A DNA stretch of 64,000 nucleotides from Rhododendron vialii (taxonomy: Eukaryota; Streptophyta; Magnoliopsida; Ericales; Ericaceae). Below the pieces are notes generated by a model. The model ran no database searches. It was not told the origin of the DNA and saw only the letters and a program-made list of their open reading frames with translations. Both the position numbers and the translations under genes were made by a program. The stretch spans positions 25,075,352 through 25,139,351 of the forward strand of contig NC_080562.1 in NCBI RefSeq assembly GCF_030253575.1. Direction: 5' to 3'. Numbering within the stretch: the first letter of the stretch is position 1; each line of letters opens with the position of its first letter. Shown here one piece after another: positions 1 through 11,557 of this stretch.

Positions 1-1
1 G

Positions 2-175
2 GATTTTGATCGTTTACCCCCAGAGAAATCAATAGTGCAGAAAGTTGCTAATGCTTATGAGATTTTAGGCCTACTTGAAGAGCGGGATCGGGTATTGGAG
101 AAGTACAAGAGTCTATTTTCTGTGGCAGGACGACACAAGAAACCTAGAATTCTTTCCAAGAAAAAGAAAAGATAG
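2..175 (+). CDS. 3' terminal exon of an unidentified protein, possibly PPR-like (partial)
   Basis: The window opens inside an open frame that encodes 57 residues and stops at TAG 173-175. The readable part contains VQKVANAYEILGLLEERDRV, a helix-turn-helix stretch of the kind seen at the end of pentatricopeptide or tetratricopeptide proteins, and it finishes in a very basic tail (KKKKR). The amino-acid composition and the clean stop support a true C-terminus. The start and the upstream exons lie outside the window. The PPR assignment is a guess from the helical pattern; it could be any helical-repeat organellar protein. The bases after the stop, to about 500, are probably its 3' UTR, but no clear polyadenylation site was fixed. 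Confidence 0.45.
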   Translation, partial: DFDRLPPEKSIVQKVANAYEILGLLEERDRVLEKYKSLFSVAGRHKKPRILSKKKKR

Positions 176-873
176 GGTTGGACAAAATATGCGTCGATTG
201 CAGATGCCCTGCACAATGCTGTGGAGGGTATATTGACAAGTTGAAGGTGTTTATAAGGTGACTCGAGTACTTGTGATGCATGTAATTCCTGTATCTATGT
301 GCATGCATAATTCTTTGTAAACAAAACTTTTATTGATTACAATTGAAAAGCTGCAGCAATTTATGGATAACCGAAGCAGTTGAGACTCGGGAGGGATTTG
401 GGAAAAAAAGCGAGAACAGTTTTGAGGGGAGAAACATACTGATACAAACATTTGGTTCTGTCTTCAAGCTTTTATTAGTAGAAGAAATGAGTCAAATCTT
501 AATATACTCTCTCTGAAGAATCAGGATCATTTTCCTAGAACTTGAGCCGTCCCCTCGGGCTCCAACCAAGTTCATGACATGTCATTACATCCTCTTCTAA
601 AGAAATGAAATTGCCTTTTGAGGTTATTCTTTGTTTTTGGTGTCCCCAGAGATCCACTGGGCTCATATGTTTTAACCTTTCTTCTGATTGTTGCCTTGAC
701 GGATTGTATCTTCTAGCGGGTTCATCTAACATATATGATATTGTCTTTTGACATACTTAATGCAGTACTTTGCTGCAATGGTGTTTTCATGCGTGGACAT
801 ACATACTAAAGGTAAGAAGGCTATTACTTCTTATATTCTTGTGACTTGGTACGTGTGTCTGGTGCGATATATG
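176..873. other. 3' UTR and intergenic sequence
   Basis: This stretch follows the stop codon at 173-175. It is AT-rich, and no gene, RNA or terminal-repeat structure is visible. The short open frames in it have no family resemblance. Confidence 0.5.
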
Positions 874-1033
874 TCTAAGCGTCAGATTTGTCTCATTTCT
901 ATTTCAACGACATGGTCAGACACCAAAATAGTCAATCTGCAGCATATTTCTTTTCTAAGCGTCAGATTCGTCTCATTTCTATTTCAACGACATGGTCAGA
1001 CACCAAAATAGTCAATCTGCAGCATATTTCTTT
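874..1033. repeat. 80-bp tandem duplication, two copies
   Basis: Two head-to-tail copies (874-953 and 954-1033) start with TCTAAGCGTCAGAT and end in AGCATATTTCTTT. By eye they differ at one base (GATTTG against GATTCG), so the duplication is recent. No coding meaning is apparent. Confidence 0.9.
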
Positions 1034-3257
1034 TCGTTTATTGATAAACGATGTTTAAAACTTAAAAGGTATCTAAGGGCATTTCATGCATATCATAGGA
1101 GTGTTATAGTCATTTTAAACTCGAATTATATTTCATTTGCTTGGTTAAATGTCCGCTAAACATGTTGGATATGGATCCCTTGTTCAAGTGTTGAATGTCC
1201 GACATGGGTGCCGTGCACATTTTCAAAGATATATGTAAGTAATGTAACCTAAGTAATGGGGGATATTATGCACAAGGGCCATTGAATATGGGCTTTCAGA
1301 TTGGCTTGATTAAGCAATGGGTTCATTATTTGTGGGGCGACCAAAGCTGTCAATTACATTGATTGACAGTGCTAATATGCAGAAGCTATACCTAACCTCC
1401 CTTATGTTAACTGTTAAACTGGCCAATTTTGTTACACTTATGACTTAGCTAGCCTTAGCTGATGCTTGTTTCTCTCGTCCACATTCATGGGAGTCACGTC
1501 CCATCAAGCTGAATCTCTATGTGGATGTGTGTGGCGGGAAGGGTACCTGAGGTTGCCTTTGGGTATATGGTGGTCACTACAAGAGTGCTCGGGAACACCA
1601 GAGGTGGAGCAGGAGAGAGCTCGAGGCAGCCGTAGAGAGAGAGGCTGGCAGTGGAGAGATTGGTCAACCAGGGAGTTAGAACTCCGTATTTGTAGGTATG
1701 TATTGTATCGGATGTCGTGTGTCTATCTGTTTGGTGGTGTATCAACCATCCTTATATGGAGGCCTCAGAGATGGGCAGTTCAGAGGGATGGGCTTGCCAG
1801 GGGATGGAGAGGCAGTTGATGAGCTGCTGGTGTCAGGGGTGGTTGATGTAAGTGTGGTTGTGATTGTGGTTGTGGTTGTAATGTCGGTGGTTGTAGTTAT
1901 GATGAAGGTGGTTGAGGTAGACGCCGGCTGACGTATGCGATGCCCCTCTCTCTATGGTTGGTCAAGGTGGAGCTCGCCTCCTTGACAATCCCCTTGGTCT
2001 ACATGAGGCGAGCCTTGACAATCCCCTTGCTTTAGCTTCCAAGCCACATATGTCTTTAGGTCCCAAGCGGGGTACCCCAGGCCTTGCCCTCAACAGCTTT
2101 TGACTTGGGGTATGAGGAGTCATGATACCAGAGGAGCTCGCTTGCCTTACCCGCGGGGTATTGGGTCCGCTGGTAAGTGCTACGTGGCGAGGCTCTTTCG
2201 GATACCCACTCTCTATAACCACTACACGAAAGGGACATGAGATATTGATAACGTCATTGGCCGCCGTTAGCCTCCATTGGTTAATTTTATCGCTGTTATG
2301 CATATTATTGTGAAGTGGAATCCAATTTTGTTTATAAACAACCCCAAGACAACATTGGTTACGAATTAGAAACTCTACCTATCTGAGGAACCTCACGACG
2401 ATAGCTATTATATTTTGGAACATTGGATGTCATGGATGATCACCTGTGAATGCCTATATGATATCAATACCACTTTAACTATCAACAAGCTCTCTTAGCT
2501 TGATCTCAAAAGTTGGATCGCACTTTGAGAAGCAAAAGTATTTTGTCAATCTTTTTCTCAACTCTAGCTAGAGGCTGCTAGGATTTGTGTCAAATATAAT
2601 GATAGAAAACAGGTATCAAATTCTTCTTCTAAGTCTTCAACATCAAGAGGCCCATAATCCAATATCTTCCGCCTAATATGCTGAAGTTTTGGATTCACTG
2701 GTATAGAATGTTTCCTTTTCCGATGTAGGATGAGTGAGAAGAGCACTACGCTGGCCAAATTGATTTAGGGAGGCATTGTGGGGGGCTCTTTTAAGGACGC
2801 TTGTAGATCAACACAGATGCCAAATATTTTTAGGTTCTTGCTGCTTCAGAGGTGTAAGTTGAAATGCTTGTCCTTAAGGTTTAGCTAGGCATAGAGTAAT
2901 GATGGGGCTATTATCGAGCTATGAAGGGTGTGATCAAATGATTCTTATTTGCGTGCTATGGATGTGTATCCCATAGATAAATTGATTCGTGATGCTTGAT
3001 ACTCAGTTAAAATAAGTGGTGCTGAGGGGTTGGTGTTTTATAACATATATTCAGGTATTCATGGAAGTAACTTTTTTTGGTATATTTACTTCTTATTAAG
3101 CAAACAAACCACAATCAATCGGGGACTAACCCATTACAGTCGGGAATCAAACCAGGAACAAACCTGGTAACTAAGCGAAACAGGGCAACTGCAAGAAGCA
3201 AAAATGGAATTAGCTTTGCTTATATTTTTGCTTAGTGAACGATTCTATTGTCGCCTA
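1034..3257. other. Intergenic sequence, degraded repeat-like, no recognisable gene
   Basis: Nothing here matches a known gene. A GT-rich low-complexity patch lies at about 1840-1920. A local near-duplication built on CTTGACAATCCCCTTG lies at about 1980-2030. Around 2040-2400 the sequence looks like an old LTR fragment, but no ends or target duplication were found. Confidence 0.4.
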
Positions 3258-3729
3258 TAGGGATGGAAATTTACTCTGATCTGTCCTTGCCTCTGACATG
3301 TCTGCTCTGATCCGAGCGGGTAATCCCCGATCTGATAAGAAAATGGAGTGAGGATGGTTTTTGCTAACCCCGCCCTGGTTCACCCGAACTTGTCCGAACT
3401 GTAGTGATAAACAATTTTGTACTTGTATATTTGTGTAGATTTTATTTGTTTAAATATAATAAGAGCAAAATATCAAATAATAAATAACTATTTTATTTAT
3501 TTGTTTCCTTATTTATTTGTCTTTTTAGCTCTCATCAATATGTTGTTTTCTTGTCAAAACTCTCTTAAGAGAACTAAGTTAGCACAAATGACAATGGGGA
3601 GTGGGGACCCCATTATTCCCTGACTCACTATATACCCAATGTTCCCGGCTCTGAGTCCGCCTTGGTAAGGAACGGGGTGGAAACTGGGGACTATACATCC
3701 AATTCCAACTCGCCTCATTACCATCCCTA
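3258..3729. mobile_element. hAT-like MITE with TAGGGATGG / CCATCCCTA ends
   Basis: The element opens TAGGGATGGAAATTT and closes ACCATCCCTA, an inverted-repeat pair typical of a common plant hAT-type non-autonomous family. It is about 472 bp long and AT-rich in the middle, with GGGGA-rich subterminal arms. A clean 8-bp target duplication was not found, so the exact borders are uncertain. It encodes nothing. Confidence 0.6.
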
Positions 3730-3936
3730 GCTTCACCTCTAAAGGCCATCATTTTCCTTCTTGTTGCTGTTCCTTTTGGAATTTCCAACTAGTGATTTCT
3801 CCCAACTTCCATCTGAAGCTTCTGTGCATGGAGGCTATATTTCTTGAATAAGGTATTTTCATTGTGGTTTCCTTCACCTGCGGGCTTCTTCACTTCATAT
3901 TTACTACCTCTTGTGAGTATCTAACATGGTTGTCAT

Positions 3937-4208
3937 TTGACTCATTTTACTTTAATGTAGCAAAACTTGAAGGCTTAGGTTAATGGAAAACTTTGGATGA
4001 TTAGGTAGGGAGTATCCTCCTGTATGTCAAGGTTAGATATTGATTTCTGTTGCATCTTCTCCTTGTGATGTGTTGACTCATTTTACTTTAATGTAGCAAA
4101 ACTTGAAGGCTTAGGTTAATGGAAAACTTTGGATGATTAGGTAGGGAGTATCCTCCTGTATGTCAAGGTTAGATATTGATTTCTGTTGCATCTTCTCCTT
4201 GTGATGTG
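3937..4208. repeat. 136-bp tandem duplication downstream of XTH1
   Basis: Two adjacent copies (3937-4072 and 4073-4208) start TTGACTCATTTTACTTTAAT and end CTTGTGATGTG. They appear nearly identical. They lie just beyond the 3' end of the decayed XTH1 copy, and the inner copy overlaps the read-through tail of its last exon. Confidence 0.9.
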
Positions 4209-4304
4209 TAGGATATCTCCACGAAAGTACCAAAAGTTGAGGAGAAACTGTCTTATTGGATGGTTTGTTTGTAGTGATGTAGACTGTATATCCATAATAC
4301 TGAC

Positions 4305-5235
4305 CAACAGTGGCAACTGATCGCTTCAATATTGTTTGTTTGCATTCTGGAGGTAGACCCTGAGGGAACTGTTTGAAGTTGACGCAACAGTTGTAAACCA
4401 TGTAATTCTTTAGTACCCATTGAAGTCTCTTTCTCCCTGAAGCATCCAGATCTCAGTTCATCATTTTGTAAGTGTGAATCGTGTCATAAAACTGGTTCAT
4501 TTAGAGCCACAAGATGATGCCGAAGACCAAAGACAAGTTGGTATTCAAATTCCTGAAGGAGGCAGTCAAGGAGCTTTTGTCCAGTCTATCTTCATCCTAC
4601 CACCTTGTGCCGCCCAGTCATCTGGATTCCAGAGGCTGGAGTAAACTGTAGGCAATGGGACCCTAATGGTTCAAAAACGGTCTGAATACTCTTATCGGGA
4701 CAGTATCTACTATAAAACTGCAAGAAGATAGTCAAAGCATATTAGGAAAATATGATACTGATATGGATAAAAGAATTATGGGATGGTATCAAATGGTGGA
4801 TCTTTACCTGATGAGTTTGGCGTTCCAGATGATGGAATAGGTGTTGATGCACTTGTTGGATAAAATGTAGAAGTGTTGCTCCCTGTTTCCTTTTCCATTG
4901 GGTGGAAACATTGGTGCGGACAATGTGCAAGTGTCGGATGACAACTCGACCAGTTTTTCCAAGAACTCAAAATCATTCTCGTTGGCTCTTGAGAAGATAG
5001 CTGCACATGATGCCATACACTTGGCTATTAAGTCAACCATTTGTTGTTACTAAATTTTATTGTTAGTTTTAGGAGGGAACTAGGCATATGCGTAAGATAT
5101 AGTGCCAGTGCTAGTGTATGCCAGCTGAGTTGCTGGGAACAAGCTCAAGGGCATGCCGATCCTCCCAATGAGGTACTCGTTCTTTGATTAAAACCAGAAC
5201 CAGAGTACTTGTCCCAAGACAGAGTGTGAAGTTGG
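4305..5235 (-). pseudogene. XTH1: degenerate xyloglucan endotransglucosylase/hydrolase pseudogene
   Basis: Three XTH exons can be followed on the minus strand. The last exon keeps [13 protein letters not shown], the family's C-terminal signature, and upstream [16 protein letters not shown]. The middle exon (about 4808-5000) keeps FEF, GNREQHF and YSIIWN, but it is 193 instead of 194 bases long. Its catalytic core, normally DEIDFE, reads NENDFE. The first exon (about 5105-5235) keeps only the segment equivalent to LTLSLDKYSGSG through [10 protein letters not shown]. Several stops and frameshifts are present, and there is no signal peptide. The 5' part of exon 1 is replaced by LINE-like sequence. 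It is the most decayed member of the array and surely non-functional. Confidence 0.85.
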
Positions 5236-5282
5236 CCTGTATTATCCAACTACCAACGTCAGCTGAATGTAGTCCTCGAAAT

Positions 5283-5480
5283 TAGAAGTCTGGCTGGGCA
5301 AAGCTGGAAATGCTCTATCGCCCACACTTGGTCTGAAGCTAATACCCATGCGGATTTTCTATCTCGGGAGGCCATTTATTAGCAAAGATCTTTTTGTGGT
5401 CCTTGGTCAATCTCCACTTCATTTGCAAACAATTCTTATGATGGATGTTCAGGAGCTATCCTAGAGTTCTCTCTTTTAGT
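5283..5480 (+). pseudogene. LINE-derived RNase H fragment
   Basis: On the plus strand the frame reads CSIAHTWSEANTHADFLSRE before a stop. This matches the end of the RNase H domain of plant L1-type LINEs, where the histidine and the conserved aspartate lie in an H-x-x-NxxAD context. A short tail follows. It abuts the truncated first exon of XTH1, so the insertion or rearrangement probably removed that exon's 5' half. The rest of the LINE is missing. Confidence 0.6.
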
Positions 5481-6328
5481 CTTTTGGGCTTTGTCCCCTA
5501 TTTGTAGGATTGTTCGCCCCAAGTGATATGTAAAGACCTATAAACTTCTAGCTGAAGCAGCCCTTAGGGAAGTAGTGACTAGAAATGGAAAAAGTATATA
5601 GCTAAGAGTGTAGAGATTTTGCTGCTGTTGAACATAAGTTCTGGGTTTAAGAGCAGTGGGTTTTGTGGCTTTGGAAATGTGCTTGAATAGGACTCTTAGG
5701 CGGGCTTCGAGTTGGAGAGGTAAAAGTTCAATGGTTTTGCATATGGCCCTCCCCCCCTTTAGACCTACCTCATGAGAAACACTTTTGACAGGTTTTTTGA
5801 ACTTTGCAACACATGGCAGTTGACAGACGTAATTTTATGTTATAGAGGAAATGCACTGATAATCCTTGCAGTTTTTTCAGTTAATACAAGAGTAGTGTCG
5901 GTGCTATGCATGGAAATACGGAAATATTTATGTTATGTTTCATCGTACGTACACTTTTTGACACAGTTTTTTCTCAAACCACATGCAAATATTAGATCGT
6001 ACTCCAGGTTAACGAGATAAATTGTAGTATAAAAAAGAAGTACGTTAAAAAATGATTGATTGTTGAGTCTCCAATAAAAATACAAAAGTCAAACTATCAA
6101 ATTGTTGGGAAGATATATTGGTCAAGAAATGAGTGTCTTGGGGATTTGGAAGAGTGAAATTAAACACTAGAGTTCGGATTTGATACATGAAGGAAAGGAG
6201 TCTTAAAACGAACTTCTTCCAAATGATTTACTACAATCGGAGCAAAAGTACAATAGCAATATTAATTTTGGCACTATTCAATTTCGCCGAATCTACAAAC
6301 CTGAATCTTAGTTTGGTTTTTTTTTGAA
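5481..6328. other. Intergenic sequence, nothing recognised
   Basis: This is AT-rich sequence upstream of the XTH1 remnant. The short open frames in it show no domain or motif. Confidence 0.4.
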
Positions 6329-6553
6329 GTGGATCCTCTCCCGTCTATGTTTCAGACTGGAGAAGACGGTCGAAATCTGAACCGTTCAATACTGAAATAA
6401 ATGGTTTGGATCTGCTTAAAGAACCTTTGATAGAAAAATTAAATTATTCGCGGGAAGAATCCTTGAGCAGATCCAAACTATTGATTTTTCAAACGTATGG
6501 CCCAGATTTAGACTACTTCCTCTAGTCCAAAACTTGGATTGGAGAGGATTCGA
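6329..6553. mobile_element. Foldback MITE, about 225 bp
   Basis: The left arm starts GTGGATCCTCTCC and the right arm ends GGAGAGGATTCGA. The arms remain complementary, with mismatches, over most of their length (for example GGTTTGGATCTGCT against AGCAGATCCAAACTA). The whole sequence can fold into one hairpin. The target duplication is not clear. Confidence 0.7.
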
Positions 6554-8293
6554 ACCCTATTTTTGAGCTTTTATGTATTTACTGATTCTCTCTAAAGTAG
6601 CGCACAAAAAGATCAAATTAAACACAAATTACAAAATAGGAAGACTATGCTCTTCTAAAACATAAATACTCTGTTGCTGAGCAAAAAAACAAACAAACAT
6701 AAAAACTCTGTTTTCGACGGTTCAAGCATATACAACTTTAATCTTGTCAAAATAACCGGTTCAAAAAAAAAAAAAAATCCTTGTCTCAATGACTAAACTT
6801 TCTTTAAATGGTTAGACGTACCCTATTTAGATTTAGGGTAAATTATAACAAACTTCCTTAAACCTATTACCCATTTGGGGTTTTGGCATTAGTAATAGAG
6901 AGTTAAGAAATATTGTATGTCAAAAGCATATACGTAGCAAAAAAAAAAAAAAACGCATTATATCTCTCAAGGGCATAAAAATTAATTCATATTTCCCATT
7001 AACAGAGTTAGGGGTATTTGTATTGCATGTAGTTGAAGGGTTTAAGTGTCGAGTTTTCAACTTTAGATTTATGCCGGATCAAAAAAAAAAAAAAAAAACT
7101 TTAGATTTATGCAACCGGAATGTCTTATTGTTCTATTTAATAGTAATTGCATTACTGGCTCGTGTTATTTTAATTTTCTTATTTTGTTCAAAGAGTAACA
7201 AATCCTAACCTTCTAACTCCGATTCTTATGAGGATCAAAAAAAAAAAAAAAAAAACTCTGATTCTTGTAATCGGGGCAGGTGACCCAACAATTGTGTAGC
7301 TACACTCAAGTGCTTGAGGTTGTAATGTGTTGGTGGTCTTTCCAAAAATAAATATTGAGCCAATAAATCAATCCATAGTCAAACCAAGAGAACAGACAAG
7401 ATTATGTGGTTCGGACGAATTTAGTTTATAGCCCAATTCATTTACTCATCTGGTTCGGACAAATTTAGTTTATAGCCAAATTCATTTACTCATCAGCAAT
7501 CTCATCCATTCTCATTCATTAATAAATCTCAACGAGTACAAATATCACTTATATCAAATAAATCGTGGTGGATATCAAACAATTATCCAAAATAACCGGA
7601 TTACACAATTATCGAATTGAGGCGCTGATATCTCGCTATCTTTAAGGAGATTCAATTCCTCTGTGGCTAGTTGAATCTTGAACTATTACCAATGTAGTAG
7701 AATTCCAATATGGCCTGTCTCCTCCCGGATACATCAGCCCGACTAACGAGTCATACGTGTACGCTCGAACCACCCTGCACAAGTAGGTTAAAACCCGAAG
7801 CTCCGCCACAAAAACACCCTTACATTTCGCTGGATAATCTCTCAGTAAACACAATACAGAGAATATAGAATAGGGAGCAATAGGGGGAGAGCCTTGATCA
7901 CAGCCTTAGCCCTCAATGCCTCTTCTAACCAGATGCATGCATAAGCATTTCCATTATTACTGAAACGAAAAATATAAATAGTACAAAAAGTATTTTTTTC
8001 ATATTAAAATACTTAAAACCCCAACATGATGTTTATACTTTTTGCTCCTGGGTTGAATTGGGTAAGATGGCAGTATAAATTACTTCTAACATACTGGGGT
8101 GAAAAAAAAACTTTGATTCTTGCCAAAAATTCCCACGTGTAGCAGGCTCTAGATTTTGGCAGCTATCAAGCCGATAAAGGAAAATTAATCTTGCATTTAA
8201 ATTCATCACTAGGCATTTGAATTGAAAGAATAAAGAATATCCATGAGCTTGTAAATTCCAAATTTAGGGAGAAAATAGTCATCAAGAACACCC
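6554..8293. other. Intergenic sequence with poly(A) runs and a short repeat
   Basis: Apart from the 44-bp repeat listed separately, this region holds long A runs (about 6762, 6940, 7081 and 7239) that may be tails of old retroposons. No gene is visible. Confidence 0.4.
7407..7494. repeat. 44-bp tandem duplication
   Basis: Two copies (7407-7450 and 7451-7494) begin TGGTTCGGAC and end TTCATTTACTCATC, with only a couple of differences. Confidence 0.9.
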
Positions 8294-9756
8294 TCATTGC
8301 TGAAATCTAGGTTGGTTGCATTCAGGGGGAAGTCCCTGAGGAAAGCGTTTGTAGTCGGTGCAGTAATCGTAAATCATACAGGTCTGCTGCACCCACAAAA
8401 GTTTTTCCAGGTCTTCGGAGTCCAGTGATTGGGTTAGCCATGCCTCAGTACTTGTTATTGAAGTTGTAGACTGAGAAGAACCGCAGGAAGATGAACCCGA
8501 TGAGTATACGCAAACCTCTAACTCGAAATGTTCATAGGAAGCATTTGGGAACAGTCGGTCTGTATTCTCCCCCCTTCTGTCGCCCAGTCCTCCGCATCCC
8601 AGATGGTTGCGTAGACATTCATCGCTTGGCTATTTGGGAACAGGACACCTATGGCTTTGTTATTGTTGAACAACCTAATTGGAATATCATCCACCATGAG
8701 ACTGTATGTTTAAAGAATGAACGAAGTATTAATTAGAAAGTACTGGCTAAGAAGCTAACTGGTATTGATCAGAAACTCGTCGTTTTTCATTAAAAAAACC
8801 CTGTTTGTAACGATACAAATATGAAAGCAGAGGATGGGGAACATTACATGATGCGCTGAGGATTCCAAATCACTGTGTACTTGTGGAAGGCTGCAGTGGG
8901 ATCGAACCAGACTCGAAATTGTTGTTCCTGGTTACCGACACCTTGGGTGTAAATATTGGTATGGACAGTATATAGCTGTCCAGACAAATTTCCTAAGGAC
9001 TCAAAATCGATCTCATCATGTGTTAACCCTTGGGATGATAACTGCATACAGAAACAAAGTCATAATAAGTTAACGAAGCCATTTACAGTAATTCTCACAC
9101 AAGAACCAAAAAAAAGGACAAAGATGTATTAGAAAGAGATAAGTGTGGTTCGGGCTTTGATCCGACATGGTGAAACGATATTTCGTACAGGCCATCATGA
9201 CTCTCTTTTAGGTGCATTAATATTGTTGATTATTGTTAACTTTGTTTTATAATAAGTGCATTGTGGGGAGGCTTAGGTGCCACAGTACTTGGGATGCGTT
9301 TGCTCTAGTCCCTCTAATCTATCTCTAGTCCCTCTAATATATCGTATTATTTACATTTGATCAATAGAATCCTTTTTACGCCTTTAAAAAAAAAAAAAAG
9401 TGCATTGTGTATTTGGTGTATGTCACATTGGTAAAATATAAGTAAGTTAAATTTTAATTTGATATTGGAGGAGAAGTTTGCGTCTTACATAGAAAGTGGC
9501 GACAGTACCGGAAGAGTTGTTAGGAACAAGCTATTCATGTCGAACCTTCCGAATAAGTAGTCGTTTATGGATTGGAAATCAGAGCCAGAGTAGTTGTCTA
9601 ATGACAACGTGAGAAGGTCCCGCCATCAAGTATCACAGCGAGTTCATCGCCGAAAGTGATCTCAACATCTCTGTAGAAGTTCTCAGCTGAGGCAGCCATT
9701 AGAATGGCCATGAGCACTAGAACCAAAAGCATTACAGAAGAGGAAAGGGATGACAT
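8294..9756 (-). pseudogene. XTH2: recently inactivated XTH copy with three frameshifting deletions
   Basis: The gene layout is complete: exon 1 9489-9756 with ATG at 9756, exon 2 8848-9041 (194 bp), exon 3 8294-8701, all with GT/AG borders. A hydrophobic signal peptide ([20 protein letters not shown]) opens it. Exon 2 keeps HDEIDFES, so both catalytic glutamates remain. Exon 3 ends [16 protein letters not shown]. Compared with XTH5, exon 1 has a 1-bp deletion after LDGG and a 4-bp deletion in the [10 protein letters not shown] segment. Exon 3 has about 10 bp missing in the [13 protein letters not shown] region. Each breaks the frame, so no full enzyme can be made. The family acts in the cell wall, cutting and rejoining xyloglucan chains. 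Confidence 0.88.
9266..9397 (+). mobile_element. Short retroposon insertion in XTH2 intron 1
   Basis: About 132 bp ending in an A tract (9386-9399) is flanked by the direct repeat AAGTGCATTGTG (9254-9265 and 9398-9409). The paralogous intron of XTH4 near 18430 has the uninterrupted site TAAGTGCATTGTGTATTTGG, which proves the insertion. The short length and poly(A) tail suggest a 5'-truncated LINE or a SINE. Confidence 0.85.

Positions 9757-9758
<2 letters not shown>

Positions 9759-9811
<53 letters not shown>
9759..9811. repeat. (GA)n microsatellite in XTH2 5' UTR
   Basis: A pure GA run lies directly upstream of the ATG. The same CT/GA tract is found at the same place in XTH3 (about 12966-12987), XTH4 (about 19561-19594), XTH5 (about 22782-22804) and XTH6 (about 36789-36818). 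It is therefore an ancestral part of the 5' UTR. Confidence 0.9.
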
Positions 9812-9814
<3 letters not shown>

Positions 9815-9819
9815 TTTGA

Positions 9820-10340
9820 TGGTTTTAAGGTTGGGGTGGTGAGGGTACATATATTATTATGTATTACTACTAAATAGTAGTACATGGGAAGATCCTAATT
9901 AGCAATAGGCGTTGACCATGCAAATTAAAGGAGGAAGCAATGCATCGAGAAGAGGTTGTTTTGTTTGTACAGCTGCATGGGTTGGTGTGTTGGTCATAGA
10001 ATAGACAATTCAGACTCAGATAAAACTTGAGACGGGGAAACAAGTTCGCGAGTTTTTTGCCGAGACTAGCCTTCCCTGGGTGCAACTATTCCATTTTCAA
10101 GTACTATTATTTCTTAACAAATTACTATTTCGACTCAGCTGCAGTGTGAAATAGATCTCATTGGCTAACTCAGAGCATGTTCGCTCACGAGCTATTTAGA
10201 CTTTCGAAGCTAAAATTTGATAGTTAAATTATGTTTGATAGTACTGGTACTACTCCTGTAAACTAAAGTTGCTGTTAAACCATATTTGGAGTTGAATTCT
10301 GTAGCAACTTTAATTTCGGTAAATCTGACATCACTTATCC
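9820..10340. promoter_or_regulatory. XTH2 upstream region, duplicated upstream of XTH4
   Basis: From about 9880 to 10320 this sequence matches 19615-19975 upstream of XTH4, for example GCCGAGACTAGCC and CTGCAGTGTGAAATAGATCT. The two gene blocks therefore share one ancestral promoter. Near 9813 lies TGTTTGATGG, a motif shared with XTH3, XTH5 and XTH6. Confidence 0.65.
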
Positions 10341-11104
10341 ATACGAATGGTATTTGAAAACCTAGGAAACAAATACTCAACTGTAATTGAAAGAATTGAA
10401 AACCATATCTGATTCGAATAAAAACCCTAATCTATACAAAAGAACAAGGTTACTTGGTATGAGCCTTCATCCCTCCCCTAGATAAGAGGTTTAGCCGGTC
10501 TTGAAGAAGAACAACGCGCTTGGAATTGAATAACACTTCAAGAATTAATGTGAAGAAATCTCTCTTAAGTTGCTCTTGCCTCTCTCTAGCTTTCTAAAAC
10601 AAAGTTGGGAAACCTAAAACAATGTTTGGAAGTTGTATTAATACCAATGGCCTAAAAATTACAAAAAAAAAACAATTAAAAACGTTAAAAAAGGGGCTTG
10701 TTTGTCCAGATCAAGCTGTGGGGTGGTCCGGACTAGAGTTGTTGGGAGCTGTAGGAACGTTCCAGAGTTGCTCGTCCGGACCACCATATGTTTGGTCCGG
10801 ACTAGACATGCTGGTTGCTTGGTTTTGCTCTGCTGATTGCTGGTCCAGACCAGACTTTGGGATGTCCGGACTTGAGATGCCGCGAAGGTGATTTTCACGC
10901 TATTTTGCCTCTTCTCGCCCTTCGGCTTCTCCTCTTTGCTCCCCAACATCTCTAACATTCTCCAATTGCTATGTTTTCGCGCTCATTGAGTCCCAAGGCC
11001 GACTAACATCAAAACTAACAAGAAACACATCAAATAACCATGCCAAGGAACTCACAAAGCGTAAATTAAAGGGATTAGATTGGTATTTTTGAGCACCTAT
11101 CACC
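10340..11104. mobile_element. Insertion of unknown type with spaced TCCGGA palindromes
   Basis: The corresponding flank of XTH4 (about 19980-20020) lacks this stretch, so it is an insertion or the remains of one. It includes an A-rich part and, at 10705-10870, repeated self-complementary TCCGGA motifs. No coding region, clear terminal repeats or target duplication was found. It may be part of an LTR. Confidence 0.45.
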
Positions 11105-11154
11105 GTACAATAGAATTGTGCGAATAGTGAAATAGTTTCAAGCAAATGATCTGA

Positions 11155-11557
11155 GGGGTTGTTTGGGAGCCGGATTGTCCAATCTGATTATCCATTTTTC
11201 AACTTTTTCTGTTTGGGAGCTCAATTGTGATCATGCATTCTCTCATGATACATTTTAAAAGCTACAATTTACATGCACAATTTTAGAATTAGCCCTAGAG
11301 GAGCTTTTACTTTCTCATTTTGGAATATTTTTCCAAATCGATCATAATCTTTTTTGAGAACTATCCTCAAAATACCCTTTCATAATCTTTTTTAAGCATT
11401 ACCCACACCCTATTCCTTTGCAAAATATATTTTGCATATATCTTTCAAACACACGTACTCTTACCATATTATAATCTACTATGGTCACAATATAAAATCA
11501 ATAACTCACAATCCAAAATGCAAAATGCGAAAATAATTAGGCTCCCAAACGGACTCC
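11155..11557. mobile_element. MITE with GGGGTTGTTTGGGAGCC ends
   Basis: The left end GGGTTGTTTGGGAGCC is answered by GGCTCCCAAACGGACTCC at the right end. The paralogous site near 20035 reads TGATTTGAATTTGAGATTG without it. The flanks TGATCTGA and GGATTTGA suggest an imperfect 8-bp target duplication, which would fit a hAT-like family. It is about 400 bp and non-coding. Confidence 0.7.

Noticed and set aside
1466..1819. 117-codon plus-strand frame
   Set aside because: An opposite-strand frame overlaps it, there is no recognisable motif, and composition is irregular.
5772..6020. 82-codon plus-strand frame
   Set aside because: No motif or neighbouring exon supports it.
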